Below, piece after piece: positions 15,622 through 23,927 of a DNA stretch of 64,000 bases. The DNA lies in assembly GCA_044508625.1 (NCBI GenBank), contig JBIQHJ010000004.1:62001-126000 (forward strand), given 5' to 3'. The notes under the pieces are model-generated. The model worked only from the letters and a program-made list of their open reading frames with translations, had not been told where the DNA came from and did no database searches. Origin of the DNA: Castellaniella sp044508625 (GTDB lineage Bacteria > Pseudomonadota > Gammaproteobacteria > Burkholderiales > Burkholderiaceae_B). Position 1 is the first letter of the stretch, and every line of letters starts with the position of its first letter. A program made the translations under genes and the position numbers.

Positions 15622-16911
15622 ATGTTGATAGCGCTCGTTTCTTTTGTGCTGTTCCTGCTGCTGGGAATGCCGGTCGTCTTCGTGCTGGGCCTGACCGGGG
15701 CCACGGCCATCGTTTTCGGATCCGACATCCCCGTGACGCTCATCAGCGAACGGATCTTTTCCGGGCTGAATTCCTTCACGATCATGGCGATCCCGTTTTT
15801 CATATTCGCGGGGGCGATCATGGAGGGAGGCGGGCTGTCGCGGCGCATCGTCGATTTCGCCATGGCCCTGATCGGCTGGGTCTCGGGCAGCCTGTACCTG
15901 GTCGCGATCGTGACCGCGACCGCCCTGGCCGCCATATCGGGTTCGGGTTCCGCGGATGCGGCGGCCGTGTCCTCGATCATGCAGCCCGAGTTCAAGCGCC
16001 GCAAGTACGATCCCGATTTCGCGGCCGCGCTGATCGCGTCGTCTTCCTCGCTGGCGCAGATCATACCGCCCAGCCTCCTCCTGGTCGTGGTTGCCGCCAT
16101 TTCCTCGCAGTCGACCGGGGCCCTGTTCATCGCGGGCATCATCCCCGGCCTGCTGGCCGCGGCGGGCTTGCTGGTGATGGCCTATTTCCATGCGCGCAAG
16201 GCGGGCGGGCAATACACCGAATCGCACCGGGAATTCTCATTCCGCCATCTGTTGTGGACGTTCTGGGCTGCCCTGCCGGCGCTCTTCATGCCCGTCATCA
16301 TCGTGGGAGGCATCGTCAGCGGCATCTTCACGGCGACCGAGGCGGCCGCCGTGGCGGCATTCTATAGCCTGCTGGTCGGCACCCTGGTGTATCGAGAGCT
16401 GCGCTTCAAGCAGTTGCACGAGGCGATCCTGCGTACCGCCATCCTCTCGGCCGCGGTCATGCTGATCATCGGCGCGGCCAACGTGTTTGCCTGGCTGGTC
16501 GCGGCCGAGCAGATCGCGGCCATGCTGGCGGAGTTCATCCTGTCGTTCACCAACAGCCAGTTCGTCTTTCTGTTGATGGTCAACGGATTGCTGCTGGTGG
16601 TCGGCATGTTCATGGAAAGCATCGCGGCCCTGCTGATCCTGATGCCGATATTCATGCCGATCGCGATCGACTTCGGCGTGCATCCGATTCATTTCGGCGT
16701 GATGTTCGTATTCAACCTGGCCATCGGCATGTTCACGCCGCCCTATGGCATCACGCTGTTCGTCTGCTCGAGCATCGCAGAGCGTTCCGTCATACAGGTG
16801 GCCCGCAAGATCCTCAAGCCCTTGCTGGTCATGACCACTGTGCTGTTCGCCGTGACTTACTTCGAGGAGATCACCCTGTTCCTGCCCAAATTCTATGGCC
16901 TGGTCAAATAG
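15622..16911 (+). CDS. dctM: TRAP transporter large membrane subunit
   Basis: A 429-residue DctM permease with about twelve hydrophobic helices. Family segments include LLGMPVVFVLGLTG at the N-terminus, FFIFAGAIMEGGGLSRRIVDFA, SGSGSADAAAVSSIM, IIPPSLLLV and the C-terminal GMFTPPYGITLFVCSSI. It carries the transport pathway and works with DctQ and the DctP receptor encoded on either side. An AAGGGA site precedes the ATG. No signs of decay. Confidence 0.95.
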   Translation: MLIALVSFVLFLLLGMPVVFVLGLTGATAIVFGSDIPVTLISERIFSGLNSFTIMAIPFFIFAGAIMEGGGLSRRIVDFAMALIGWVSGSLYLVAIVTATALAAISGSGSADAAAVSSIMQPEFKRRKYDPDFAAALIASSSSLAQIIPPSLLLVVVAAISSQSTGALFIAGIIPGLLAAAGLLVMAYFHARKAGGQYTESHREFSFRHLLWTFWAALPALFMPVIIVGGIVSGIFTATEAAAVAAFYSLLVGTLVYRELRFKQLHEAILRTAILSAAVMLIIGAANVFAWLVAAEQIAAMLAEFILSFTNSQFVFLLMVNGLLLVVGMFMESIAALLILMPIFMPIAIDFGVHPIHFGVMFVFNLAIGMFTPPYGITLFVCSSIAERSVIQVARKILKPLLVMTTVLFAVTYFEEITLFLPKFYGLVK

Positions 16912-17003
16912 CGCCCCACAACCCGACCCGGAGGAGACACCAAGAGAATGCCGCTGAACCCATTCCGACGAATCATGCAAGAGTGAATACTGGAGATACG
17001 ACA

Positions 17004-17999
17004 GTGAAAAAACTTTCCATTTACATGACGTCCCTGCTGGCTTGCCTTGCCACCTCTCTCGGCATGGCGGCCGAGTTCAACTTCAAGGCCGGGACCGACC
17101 AGCCGATCGGCAGTTCCTATGACGTGATGCTGAACGACTTTGCCAAGATGGTGGGCGAGCGCAGCAATGGCCGCATTGCGATCAAGGTGTTCCCGGCCGC
17201 GCAACTCGGCAGCGAGCTCGAACTGGCCCAGGGCCTGCGCCTGGGGACGGTGGATTTCACCGCGACCTCGGTGGGCAATATCGCCTCCCTGGTCCCCAAG
17301 GTCGCCATCCTCGGCGCGCCCTATATTTTCGACGACATCGACCACCGCCAGCGCGTCATTTCCCAGGGCAGCGATTTCTACAAGGCGCTGGCCGACTATG
17401 TCGACCACTCCCAGGCCGGCATCAAGATGCTGGGCATCACCACGGCCGGCGTCCGCAGCCTCTACAACTCGAAAAAGCCGGTGCATACCCTGGAGGATCT
17501 CAAGGGCATGAAGGTGCGCACCCTGACCTCCGAGGCCCAGGTCGAAGGCTGGCGGAATCTCGGCGCCCTGCCGACGCCCATCGCCTTTGCCGAGCTGTAT
17601 TCCGCATTGCAGACCGGCGTGGTCGACGGCGCTGAAAATTCGCCGGAATTCCTGTACCTGATGAAGCACTACGAGCAGGCGCCCTACTATTCCTTGACCG
17701 AGCACATGATGGCCACGGGGCTGTTCATGGTCAGCGAGCGCGTCTGGAAGAAACTGCCGGAGGACCTCCAGAAGATCGTCCTGCAGGCCGGCGCCGAGGC
17801 GACCGCGAAGGAGCAGCAGTTCGACATGAAGAACTCCGAGGGCTACATGGAAAAGCTCAAGGCCCTTGGCGTGAAGGTCAACACGATCGACAAGGGCCCC
17901 TGGATCAAGGTGTCCCTGCCGCTGCATGACAAGATCGCCAAGGAAGTCGACGGAGCCGACCTCCTGCAGCTCATTCGCGCCGCCAGCGAGAAAAAGTAG
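17004..17999 (+). CDS. dctP: TRAP transporter solute receptor, DctP family
   Basis: A 331-residue periplasmic receptor. A GTG start at 17004 is chosen because GGAG lies 8 bp upstream and the product begins with a textbook signal peptide (KKLSIYMTSLLACL...GMAAEF); an in-frame GTG at 16983 lacks such a site. The mature part shows FKAGTDQPIGSSYDVMLNDFAK, the carboxylate-binding arginine in GMKVRTLTSE, and QTGVVDGAENSPE, all typical of DctP. Gene order Q-M-P is less common than P-Q-M. It should bind the carboxylic acid degraded by the surrounding enzymes. Confidence 0.94.
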   Translation: MKKLSIYMTSLLACLATSLGMAAEFNFKAGTDQPIGSSYDVMLNDFAKMVGERSNGRIAIKVFPAAQLGSELELAQGLRLGTVDFTATSVGNIASLVPKVAILGAPYIFDDIDHRQRVISQGSDFYKALADYVDHSQAGIKMLGITTAGVRSLYNSKKPVHTLEDLKGMKVRTLTSEAQVEGWRNLGALPTPIAFAELYSALQTGVVDGAENSPEFLYLMKHYEQAPYYSLTEHMMATGLFMVSERVWKKLPEDLQKIVLQAGAEATAKEQQFDMKNSEGYMEKLKALGVKVNTIDKGPWIKVSLPLHDKIAKEVDGADLLQLIRAASEKK

Positions 18000-18031
18000 G
18001 CCATCCCATCGAGGCAATTCCCCTGTCGCCG

Positions 18032-18051
18032 GGGGCCTGGAAACGGGCCCC
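18032..18051 (+). terminator. GC hairpin after dctP (possible weak terminator)
   Basis: GGGGCC (18032-18037) pairs with GGCCCC (18046-18051) around an 8-base loop, 33 bp after the dctP stop. No T-run follows, so it may reduce read-through or stabilise upstream mRNA rather than end transcription. Confidence 0.4.
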
Positions 18052-18107
18052 GCGGCGGATTTCCGCAGCCCGCGCCTTTCGATGCGGCACACAATGAGGT
18101 TGACGCA

Positions 18108-18560
18108 ATGAGCAAGCTTTATTTCGAGGATCTGGCCGTCGGCGCCGAATTCAACAGCCGCGGCCGCACGATCACGGACGCCGACATTCGCCTGTTCATC
18201 GGTGCGACGGGGGATGACCACCCGCATCACACCGATGCCGAATACTGCAAGAAGCACCCGGTGTTCAAGCGGCCCTGCGCCCAAGGCGTGCTGGTGCTCA
18301 GCGTCAGCGATACGTTCTTCGCCTATGAGATCGGTTTCAACCTGGCCTTCAGCCTCAACTACGGGCACGACAGGATCCGCTATCTGCAGCCCGTGTACGA
18401 CGGCGACACCGTGCGTTCCCGCATGAGGATCCTGTCGTGCGAGCCCAAGGACGAGACCTGGGGCCGGGTGCTGGTCGAGTGCAATGTCTACAACCAGGAC
18501 GATGAGCTGGTCCTGATCAACCATCAGGTCATTCTTGCGGGCCGCCGTCCCGCGCCGTGA
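18108..18560 (+). CDS. MaoC-like hydratase (third copy)
   Basis: A 150-residue single-domain MaoC protein with an intact catalytic motif, GATGDDHPHHTDAEYCKK, followed by RPCAQGVLVLSV. It should hydrate or dehydrate an acyl-CoA thioester. It is separated from the MaoC pair by the TRAP genes and is the first of three genes that end the operon, followed by two DHDPS-type lyases. Start ATG at 18108 gives a family-typical N-terminus (LYFEDLAVGAEF). Exact substrate unknown. Confidence 0.9.
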   Translation: MSKLYFEDLAVGAEFNSRGRTITDADIRLFIGATGDDHPHHTDAEYCKKHPVFKRPCAQGVLVLSVSDTFFAYEIGFNLAFSLNYGHDRIRYLQPVYDGDTVRSRMRILSCEPKDETWGRVLVECNVYNQDDELVLINHQVILAGRRPAP

Positions 18561-18619
18561 CGAGGGGTGTCCGGGCGGCCCCGCGCCGCCCCGATCCCGG
18601 ACAGGAGGTGCCAAGCGCC

Positions 18620-19540
18620 ATGTATCGCAGATTTGACGGGATATACGCATCCACGATCGTGCCGATGCACGAGGACCAGGGCATCGATTTCGATGCGCTC
18701 GCGGCACACATCGAATCGGTGGGGCGCGCGGACGGCATCCGCGGCCTCTTGATCAACGGGCATGCGGGCGAGAATTTCACCCTGGCGTCCGAGGAAAAGC
18801 GCCGTATCGTGCAATGCGCCCGCGGCATCCTGGGGCCGGACCGCGTGCTCATATCCGGCATCTATTCGGAGTCCGCGGCCCAGGCCTGCGACGATGCCGC
18901 CAGCATGGAATCCGCCGGGGCCGATGCGCTGCTGGTCTTCCCGCCGTTCTCCTGGGCACTGGCCGAAATGGAGGATGTCGTGCTGGCCCATCATCGCCGC
19001 ATCATTGCCGGCACCCGTGTGCCCATCATGCTGTATCAAGCCCCGGTGGGCGCTGGCCGGCTGCCCTATTCGCCCGAGACGCTGCGCGCCCTTTTGGATC
19101 TGGACCGCGTGGCCGGGATCAAGGAGGGTAGCTGGGAGACGGCGCGCTACGAGGCCAACTACAGGATGGTTCGCCGGCATGCGCCCGGCGTGCGGATCAT
19201 GCCCTCGGGCGACGAGCATTTGCTGTGCACCTTCCTGTTGGGCGGGGACGGCTCGCAGGTCAGCATCGCGGCCATCGTTCCCGAGACCGTCGTCGCCTTG
19301 TGGAATGCCGTTCGCCGGGGCGACATGGCGCAGGCGCTGCGCGAGCACGAGCGGCTCTATCCCTTGGTGCGCGCCATATACGGGACGGCTCCGGCCGCTC
19401 GCGCGACGGCCCGGCTCAAGACCTGCCTGCATCTGCTGGGTCGCATACCGACCCCCGTGATGCGCGCGCCCATGACGGCATCCAGCCCGGACGAGCGCGC
19501 GCTGCTGCGGCGGGCATTGTGCGATGCAGGGCTTTTGTAA
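18620..19540 (+). CDS. DHDPS/NAL-superfamily aldolase, first of a pair
   Basis: A 306-residue TIM-barrel protein of the dihydrodipicolinate synthase / N-acetylneuraminate lyase superfamily. The Schiff-base lysine is Lys168 (GIKEGSW) and the catalytic tyrosine Tyr139 (IMLYQAP). The usual GTTGE loop is replaced by NGHAGE, so it is not ordinary DapA. Such enzymes make or cleave carbon-carbon bonds of 2-oxo acids. A perfect AGGAGG site (18602-18607) supports the ATG at 18620. Its 3' end runs past the ribosome-binding region of the second, homologous gene. Probably the cleavage step of the operon's pathway. Confidence 0.9.
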   Translation: MYRRFDGIYASTIVPMHEDQGIDFDALAAHIESVGRADGIRGLLINGHAGENFTLASEEKRRIVQCARGILGPDRVLISGIYSESAAQACDDAASMESAGADALLVFPPFSWALAEMEDVVLAHHRRIIAGTRVPIMLYQAPVGAGRLPYSPETLRALLDLDRVAGIKEGSWETARYEANYRMVRRHAPGVRIMPSGDEHLLCTFLLGGDGSQVSIAAIVPETVVALWNAVRRGDMAQALREHERLYPLVRAIYGTAPAARATARLKTCLHLLGRIPTPVMRAPMTASSPDERALLRRALCDAGLL

Positions 19541-19568
19541 TGTGTTTCTTGTCCAGAAGGAGGCAATC

Positions 19569-20513
19569 ATGACGAGCAAACAGGATTTGGCGGGGGTGAC
19601 CGTTGCTCCGGTACTGCCGTTTCACGAGAAGGATCTCAGTATCGACTGGGACAGCTACGAGCGCCTCATGGCCTATTGCATGGGTCCGAAGGGCATGTGT
19701 TCCGCATTCGTGAACGGCCACGCCGGCGATGGCGCCATGCTCGGCCCCGAGGAACGCGGCGAGGTGATTCGCCGTACCCGGCAGATTCTTGGACCCGGGA
19801 TCCCGATCATGGCCGGCGTGATCCCCTACAGCACGGCCGATGCCAAAGAGCAGGCACGCCAGGCGGAGGAGGCGGGTGCCGATGTGCTGGTCCTGTTCCC
19901 CATGCCGCAATTCAGCGCCGGGGCGTCGAACGATCCGCGTTTCGTGCTGGATTATCTGCGCGCGATCCAATCGGTGACGCAATTGCCGCTGTCGATCTTC
20001 CAGCAGGACGTGAGTGCGGGCATGGGCTACAGCACGGCGGTGCTGGCCGAGCTCGTGCAGTGCGAGCAGGTCATCGCCGTCAAGGAGGGCAGCGGCAGCA
20101 TCCAGCTCTACGAGGACAATCTGCGCATGATCCGCGCCAAGGCGCCGCACGTCGCGGTGCTGCCCTCGAACTACAACTGGATGTTCGCGCAGGCGGCCAC
20201 GGGTGCCGACGGCCTGCTCTCGGGCATGGCCAGCCTGGTGCCCCGGCAGCTATGCGAGCTGTGGGCCGCCACGCAGGCGGGTGATTTGTCCGCCATGCGG
20301 GCGGCCAATGATGCGCTCTATGGCTTCGTGCGTTCCGTCTACGGATCGCCGCCGCTGCTGGACATGCACAGCCGGCTGAAGGTGGGGCTGGCCTATCTCG
20401 GCATCATCGATTCCGCCGTGCCGCGCCCGCCGCTGTGCCCCGTGCCGGAGGCGCATGCGCGCCGGGTCGAGCAGGAACTCGACAAGCTGGGCATGCGTCG
20501 GCGTGCCGCCTGA
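19569..20513 (+). CDS. DHDPS/NAL-superfamily aldolase, second of a pair
   Basis: A 314-residue homologue of the preceding aldolase. Schiff-base Lys172 (AVKEGSG) is kept, but the catalytic Tyr is Phe144 (LSIFQQD) and the loop reads NGHAGD. Loss of that hydroxyl, which relays protons in DapA and NanA, suggests altered chemistry or a supporting role beside the first copy. The ATG at 19569 follows AAGGAGG. It is the last gene of the operon and converges with ung, with the stop codons 16 bp apart. Confidence 0.88.
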   Translation: MTSKQDLAGVTVAPVLPFHEKDLSIDWDSYERLMAYCMGPKGMCSAFVNGHAGDGAMLGPEERGEVIRRTRQILGPGIPIMAGVIPYSTADAKEQARQAEEAGADVLVLFPMPQFSAGASNDPRFVLDYLRAIQSVTQLPLSIFQQDVSAGMGYSTAVLAELVQCEQVIAVKEGSGSIQLYEDNLRMIRAKAPHVAVLPSNYNWMFAQAATGADGLLSGMASLVPRQLCELWAATQAGDLSAMRAANDALYGFVRSVYGSPPLLDMHSRLKVGLAYLGIIDSAVPRPPLCPVPEAHARRVEQELDKLGMRRRAA

Positions 20514-20559
20514 TGGGCCCGATTTCCCGTCAGCGTGCCGCCCGATGGGCCTGGTTTCC
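20501..20559. repeat. 27-bp direct repeat across the aldolase/ung tail junction
   Basis: GCGTGCCGCC-T-GATGGGCC at 20501 and its copy at 20533 extend over 27 bp each (20501-20527, 20533-20559) with three mismatches. The first copy holds the aldolase stop codon; the second encodes the last residues of Ung on the other strand. A local duplication apparently extended one gene tail. Confidence 0.75.
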
Positions 20560-21369
20560 AGGCGGTGGATCCCCGTAGCCCGGAGCCGCGGCGGGAGTCT
20601 TGTTCAGCATCCAGTCGATGCCCGATTCGCCGTGGGCCTGCAGCCAGTCGTTGGCGGCCCGGAAATGGCCGCAGCCGATGAACGGCCGCGGCGGGCGCAT
20701 GGCCGACAGAGGCGAGGGGTGGTTGGCGCGCAGCACGTGCACCGGGCCCTGCGCGGGCTGGACCTCCAGCAGCGCCTGGCGCGCCTGCGCGTGCGAGCCC
20801 CACAGCAGCAGCACCTTGGGACGGGGCTCGCGCAGCACGCGCATGATGAGGGCGTCGGTGACGTGCTCCCAGCCCTGGCGGGCGTGCGAGGCGGGCCGAT
20901 GCGCCTCGACGGTCAGCGAGGTGTTCAGCAGCAGCACGCCCTGGCGCGCCCAGCGCACCAGGCTGTTGCGCTGGGGCGCGGCCGGCTCGCCGTATTCCAG
21001 CGCCAGTTCCTTGAACATATTGCGCAGGCTGGGCGGCGCCGGGCAGAAGTCCGGCACGGAAAAGGCCAGCCCCTGGGCCTGGTTGGGCCCGTGGTAGGGG
21101 TCCTGGCCGACGATCACCACCTGCACGTCCCCCGGCGGGATCTCGATCAGGGCGCGGAACGGGCGCAGCGGAAAGATCTGCACGCCCTGCGCCAGCCGTT
21201 CCTCGAGCATGCGGTCGAGCTTGTCGAGGACGGCTTGCAGGTGCGGCGCCGAGAGGGCCTCGCGCCAGGGATCGGGCAGGCTGCGCACCTGCTCGAGCAG
21301 CCCGCCGCGAAAGGCGTTCTGGGCGAGGCCGTCGTCCGGCAGGTGCGCGGGATCGGGGGATGGGTTCAT
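20530..21369 (-). CDS. ung: Uracil-DNA glycosylase
   Basis: A 279-residue family 1 uracil-DNA glycosylase that removes uracil from DNA. It has the catalytic water-activating motif VVIVGQDPYHGPNQAQGLAFSV, LLLNTSLTVEA, and the DNA-intercalation motif HPSPLSA with the catalytic His. The N-terminal 50 residues are variable. The C-terminal tail past NKTPAAAPGYGDPPP lies in repeated DNA (20533-20604) and is probably a recent extension. The ATG at 21369 gives the family-typical length. The adjacent MocR gene is on the same strand, 41 bp upstream. Confidence 0.95.
   Translation of the reverse strand: MNPSPDPAHLPDDGLAQNAFRGGLLEQVRSLPDPWREALSAPHLQAVLDKLDRMLEERLAQGVQIFPLRPFRALIEIPPGDVQVVIVGQDPYHGPNQAQGLAFSVPDFCPAPPSLRNMFKELALEYGEPAAPQRNSLVRWARQGVLLLNTSLTVEAHRPASHARQGWEHVTDALIMRVLREPRPKVLLLWGSHAQARQALLEVQPAQGPVHVLRANHPSPLSAMRPPRPFIGCGHFRAANDWLQAHGESGIDWMLNKTPAAAPGYGDPPPGNQAHRAAR
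20569..20604. repeat. Dispersed ~35-bp repeat, copy 2
   Basis: Second copy of the element at 7097-7132, sharing the invariant core GGAGCCGCGGCGGGAGTCT. It lies within the 3' coding end of ung, where the opposite strand encodes an Ala/Pro/Gly-rich segment absent from the conserved glycosylase core. Confidence 0.65.
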
Positions 21370-21410
21370 GGTCGGCGGGCGTGATGTGGAGCGGGGCGTG
21401 GGCGGGATGG

Positions 21411-22874
21411 CTACCCTGGGATTGTAGCCGCGCGCGCCAGGGCCTGTTCCAGCAGGCCGGGCAGCCGCGGGTCGGACATCTGCGAGACATTGAAGCGCAT
21501 CATCCGCCCGGCGGACTGCGCGAGGCTGAAGACATTGCCCGGCGCCAGCACCAGGCCCTCGCCCAGCGCCCGGCGCGCCATGGCCGTGGCGTCCACGCCC
21601 TCGGGCAGCCGGCACCACAGGAACATGCCGCCGCGCGGCACCAGCCAGGGCGTGATGCCCAGGCGGGCGAGCAGATCGGCCGCGCGGTGCATGGATTGCG
21701 CCAGGCGCAGGCGCAGGGACTCGGTGTGGCGCCGGTAGGTGCCGTCGCCCAGCATGGACAGGACCAGGGCCTGCGACAGGCCGGCGCCCGAGAACGCCGT
21801 GGCGATGCGCAGGTCCGCCAGCGCCTCGATCCAGTCCGGCCGCGCGGCGATGTGGCCGCAGCGCGCCGAGGCGGACAGGGTCTTTGAGAAACTGCCGACC
21901 TGCACCACGCGATCGAGCCCGTCGAAGGCCGCCAGGCGCGCGGTCGGGACGGCCTCGAAATCGGCGAAGATGTCGTCCTCGACGATCACCAGGTCGTGCG
22001 CCTGGGCGAGTTTCAGCAGGCGGTGGGCCGTGATCGGCGACAGGGTGGCGCCGGTCGGGTTGTGCAGGCCGGAATTGGTGAGGTAGAGGCGCGGCGAGTG
22101 CTCGGCGAGCACCTGGGCGAATCGTTCCAGGTCGGGGCCCTCGGGCGTGTAGGGGACGCTGACCGCCTTGGCCTGGTGCGCGCGCAGCAGGGCGAGGAAA
22201 TTGAAATAGCAGGGGTCGTCCACCAGGATGGTGTCCCCGGGCTTGAGCAGGAAACGGCACAGCAGGTCCATGGCCTGGGTGCCCGAATCGGTCAGCAGGA
22301 TCTGCTCGGGGCGCGTGTCGGCGCCGCGCTCTCGCAGGCGCTGGGCCAGGCGCTGGCGCAGGCCCGGCAGGCCCAGCGGCGGCGCGTAATCGATGAGGGC
22401 GGGGGCCGGCATGCGGGCCGCGGCGCGCAGGGCGCGGCGCACGGCGTCCAGCGGCATCCATTCGGCGGGCAGCCAGCCGCAGCCCGGCTTGAGCGAGCGG
22501 GCGCCGGTCTCGAGGGATTGCCGCGAGACCCACAGCGGGTCGACCTCGCGGTCGAGCCGCGGGCCGATGTCGGCGAGGGTCAGCGGCGCGAGGTGGCCGG
22601 CCACGTAGAATCCCGATCCGGGACGCGAGCGGATCGTGCCGTCGGCCGCCAGCCGGTCGTAGGCCTCGACCACCGTGGATTTCGAGACCTGGAGGCTGCC
22701 GGCCATGGCGCGCAGCGAGGGCAGGCGCGCGCCGGGGACGAGCCGGCGCGCCGCGATGCCCTGGCGCACCGCCTGGATCACGCGCTCGGTCTGCCCGGGC
22801 GGGGCGGGATGCCCGGGGGGCGCGGGATGCCCCGGCGGGGCGGGTAGGCTGGCGTCGGGGAGGTCCATGCTCAT
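21411..22874 (-). CDS. MocR/PdxR-type regulator (GntR HTH fused to aminotransferase domain)
   Basis: A 487-residue fusion. After a Pro/Gly/His-rich N-terminus made of three APPGHP-type repeats (residues 12-28), residues 29-95 form a GntR winged HTH (PGARLPSLRAMAGSLQVSKSTVVEAYDRL), and residues 110-487 a class I aminotransferase fold. The PLP lysine is in VGSFSKTLSAS and HNPTG is present. MocR proteins sense PLP or amino-acid adducts and control vitamin B6, GABA or taurine genes. It diverges from an EamA exporter gene at 22992, its likely target. Met3 is an alternative start. Confidence 0.92.
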   Translation of the reverse strand: MSMDLPDASLPAPPGHPAPPGHPAPPGQTERVIQAVRQGIAARRLVPGARLPSLRAMAGSLQVSKSTVVEAYDRLAADGTIRSRPGSGFYVAGHLAPLTLADIGPRLDREVDPLWVSRQSLETGARSLKPGCGWLPAEWMPLDAVRRALRAAARMPAPALIDYAPPLGLPGLRQRLAQRLRERGADTRPEQILLTDSGTQAMDLLCRFLLKPGDTILVDDPCYFNFLALLRAHQAKAVSVPYTPEGPDLERFAQVLAEHSPRLYLTNSGLHNPTGATLSPITAHRLLKLAQAHDLVIVEDDIFADFEAVPTARLAAFDGLDRVVQVGSFSKTLSASARCGHIAARPDWIEALADLRIATAFSGAGLSQALVLSMLGDGTYRRHTESLRLRLAQSMHRAADLLARLGITPWLVPRGGMFLWCRLPEGVDATAMARRALGEGLVLAPGNVFSLAQSAGRMMRFNVSQMSDPRLPGLLEQALARAATIPG

Positions 22875-22891
22875 CCGTATGGGTTTTTATA

Positions 22892-22924
22892 TCAGTACAG
22901 TTCCGCAATACCGTACTGACTGTA
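22892..22924. promoter_or_regulatory. Inverted-repeat operator between MocR and EamA genes
   Basis: TCAGTAC (22892-22898) is mirrored by GTACTGA (22913-22919), and an overlapping pair TACAGT (22896-22901) / ACTGTA (22919-22924) extends the symmetry. The element lies 18 bp from the MocR start in the 117-bp divergent gap, so it could overlap both promoters. The symmetry is seen directly; MocR binding is inferred. Confidence 0.6.
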
Positions 22925-22991
22925 TCTGGAAAACCGCCGCCTGTCGAGCGATGATGATCCCGCGGCCATCCGGCCGCGCAGGCGGGATCGA

Positions 22992-23882
22992 ATGGAATCG
23001 ACGATGGATGAAACGACCAGGGGCTGGCTCAACGGATTCGTGGGCGTGGCGATCTTCAGCGGCTCGCTGCCGGCCACGCGGGTGGCGGTGCTGGGCTTCG
23101 ACCCGATCTTCGTGACGGTGGCGCGCGCAGCCGTCGCCGGCCTGCTCGCGCTGGCGCTCCTGCTGGCGCTGCGCGTGCCGCGGCCCCGCGGCGGCGACCT
23201 GCGGACGCTGTTCCTCGTCGCCCTGGGAATCGTGGTGGGCTTTCCGCTGTTTTCCGCCATGGCCCTGCGGACCATCACCTCGGCCCATTCCCTGGTCTTC
23301 GTCGGCCTGCTGCCCCTGGCGACCGCGGTGTTCGGCACCCTGCTCGGCGGCGAGCGCCCCTCGCCGGCCTTCTGGGGCTTCGCGCTCCTGGGCGCGGCCG
23401 GCGTGGCCGGCTTCGCCCTCAGCCAGGACCTGTCGGTGTCCCTCGGGGCCGACCTGATGATGCTGGCCGCCATCGTCACCTGCGCCTTCGGCTACGCCGA
23501 GGGCGGCCGGCTCTCGCGGCGCCTGGGAGGCTGGCAGGTGATCTGCTGGGTGCTGGTGGTGTCGCTGCCCTTCAGCCTGCCCCTGTGTTTCGCCCTGCAG
23601 CCGGCGTCGTGGACGGGCATCGGCTGGCCCGCCTGGCTCGGCCTGGCCTACGTCGCCGTGTTCAGCATGCTGGTGGGATTCATGTTCTGGTATCGCGGCC
23701 TGGCCCTGGGAGGCATCGCCGCGGTCGGCCAGCTCCAGCTCCTCCAGCCTTTCATGGGCCTGCTGCTGGCGGCTGTGCTGCTGGGCGAGGCGGTCACCTG
23801 GCCGATGCTGGCGGCGACGGTGCTGGTCGTGGGCTGCGTGGCGGGGGCCAAGCGGTATTCCGCAGTCGCGCCTCCCGCTTGA
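22992..23882 (+). CDS. EamA/DMT-family transporter (MocR-linked)
   Basis: A 296-residue ten-helix EamA protein, only distantly related to the two EamA copies near 5-8 kb. It starts WLNGFVGVAIFSGSLPATRVAV and ends VVGCVAGAKRYS. A second in-frame ATG at 23004 (GGAA 6 bp upstream) is an equally good start. MocR-linked EamA proteins are usually thought to export amino acids or vitamers, but the substrate is not visible. It is divergent from the regulator with a shared operator-like element between them. Confidence 0.88.
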   Translation: MESTMDETTRGWLNGFVGVAIFSGSLPATRVAVLGFDPIFVTVARAAVAGLLALALLLALRVPRPRGGDLRTLFLVALGIVVGFPLFSAMALRTITSAHSLVFVGLLPLATAVFGTLLGGERPSPAFWGFALLGAAGVAGFALSQDLSVSLGADLMMLAAIVTCAFGYAEGGRLSRRLGGWQVICWVLVVSLPFSLPLCFALQPASWTGIGWPAWLGLAYVAVFSMLVGFMFWYRGLALGGIAAVGQLQLLQPFMGLLLAAVLLGEAVTWPMLAATVLVVGCVAGAKRYSAVAPPA

Positions 23883-23927
23883 CGGGCATCAAGCCGGCCG
23901 CGGCGCGGCCTGGGTAGAATGCCGGCC

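Noticed and set aside
20530..22908. One very long minus-strand frame covering both ung and the MocR gene region
   Set aside because: Only the part after 21369 is real (ung). The remainder is a frame-shifted shadow of the MocR gene with no recognisable domain.
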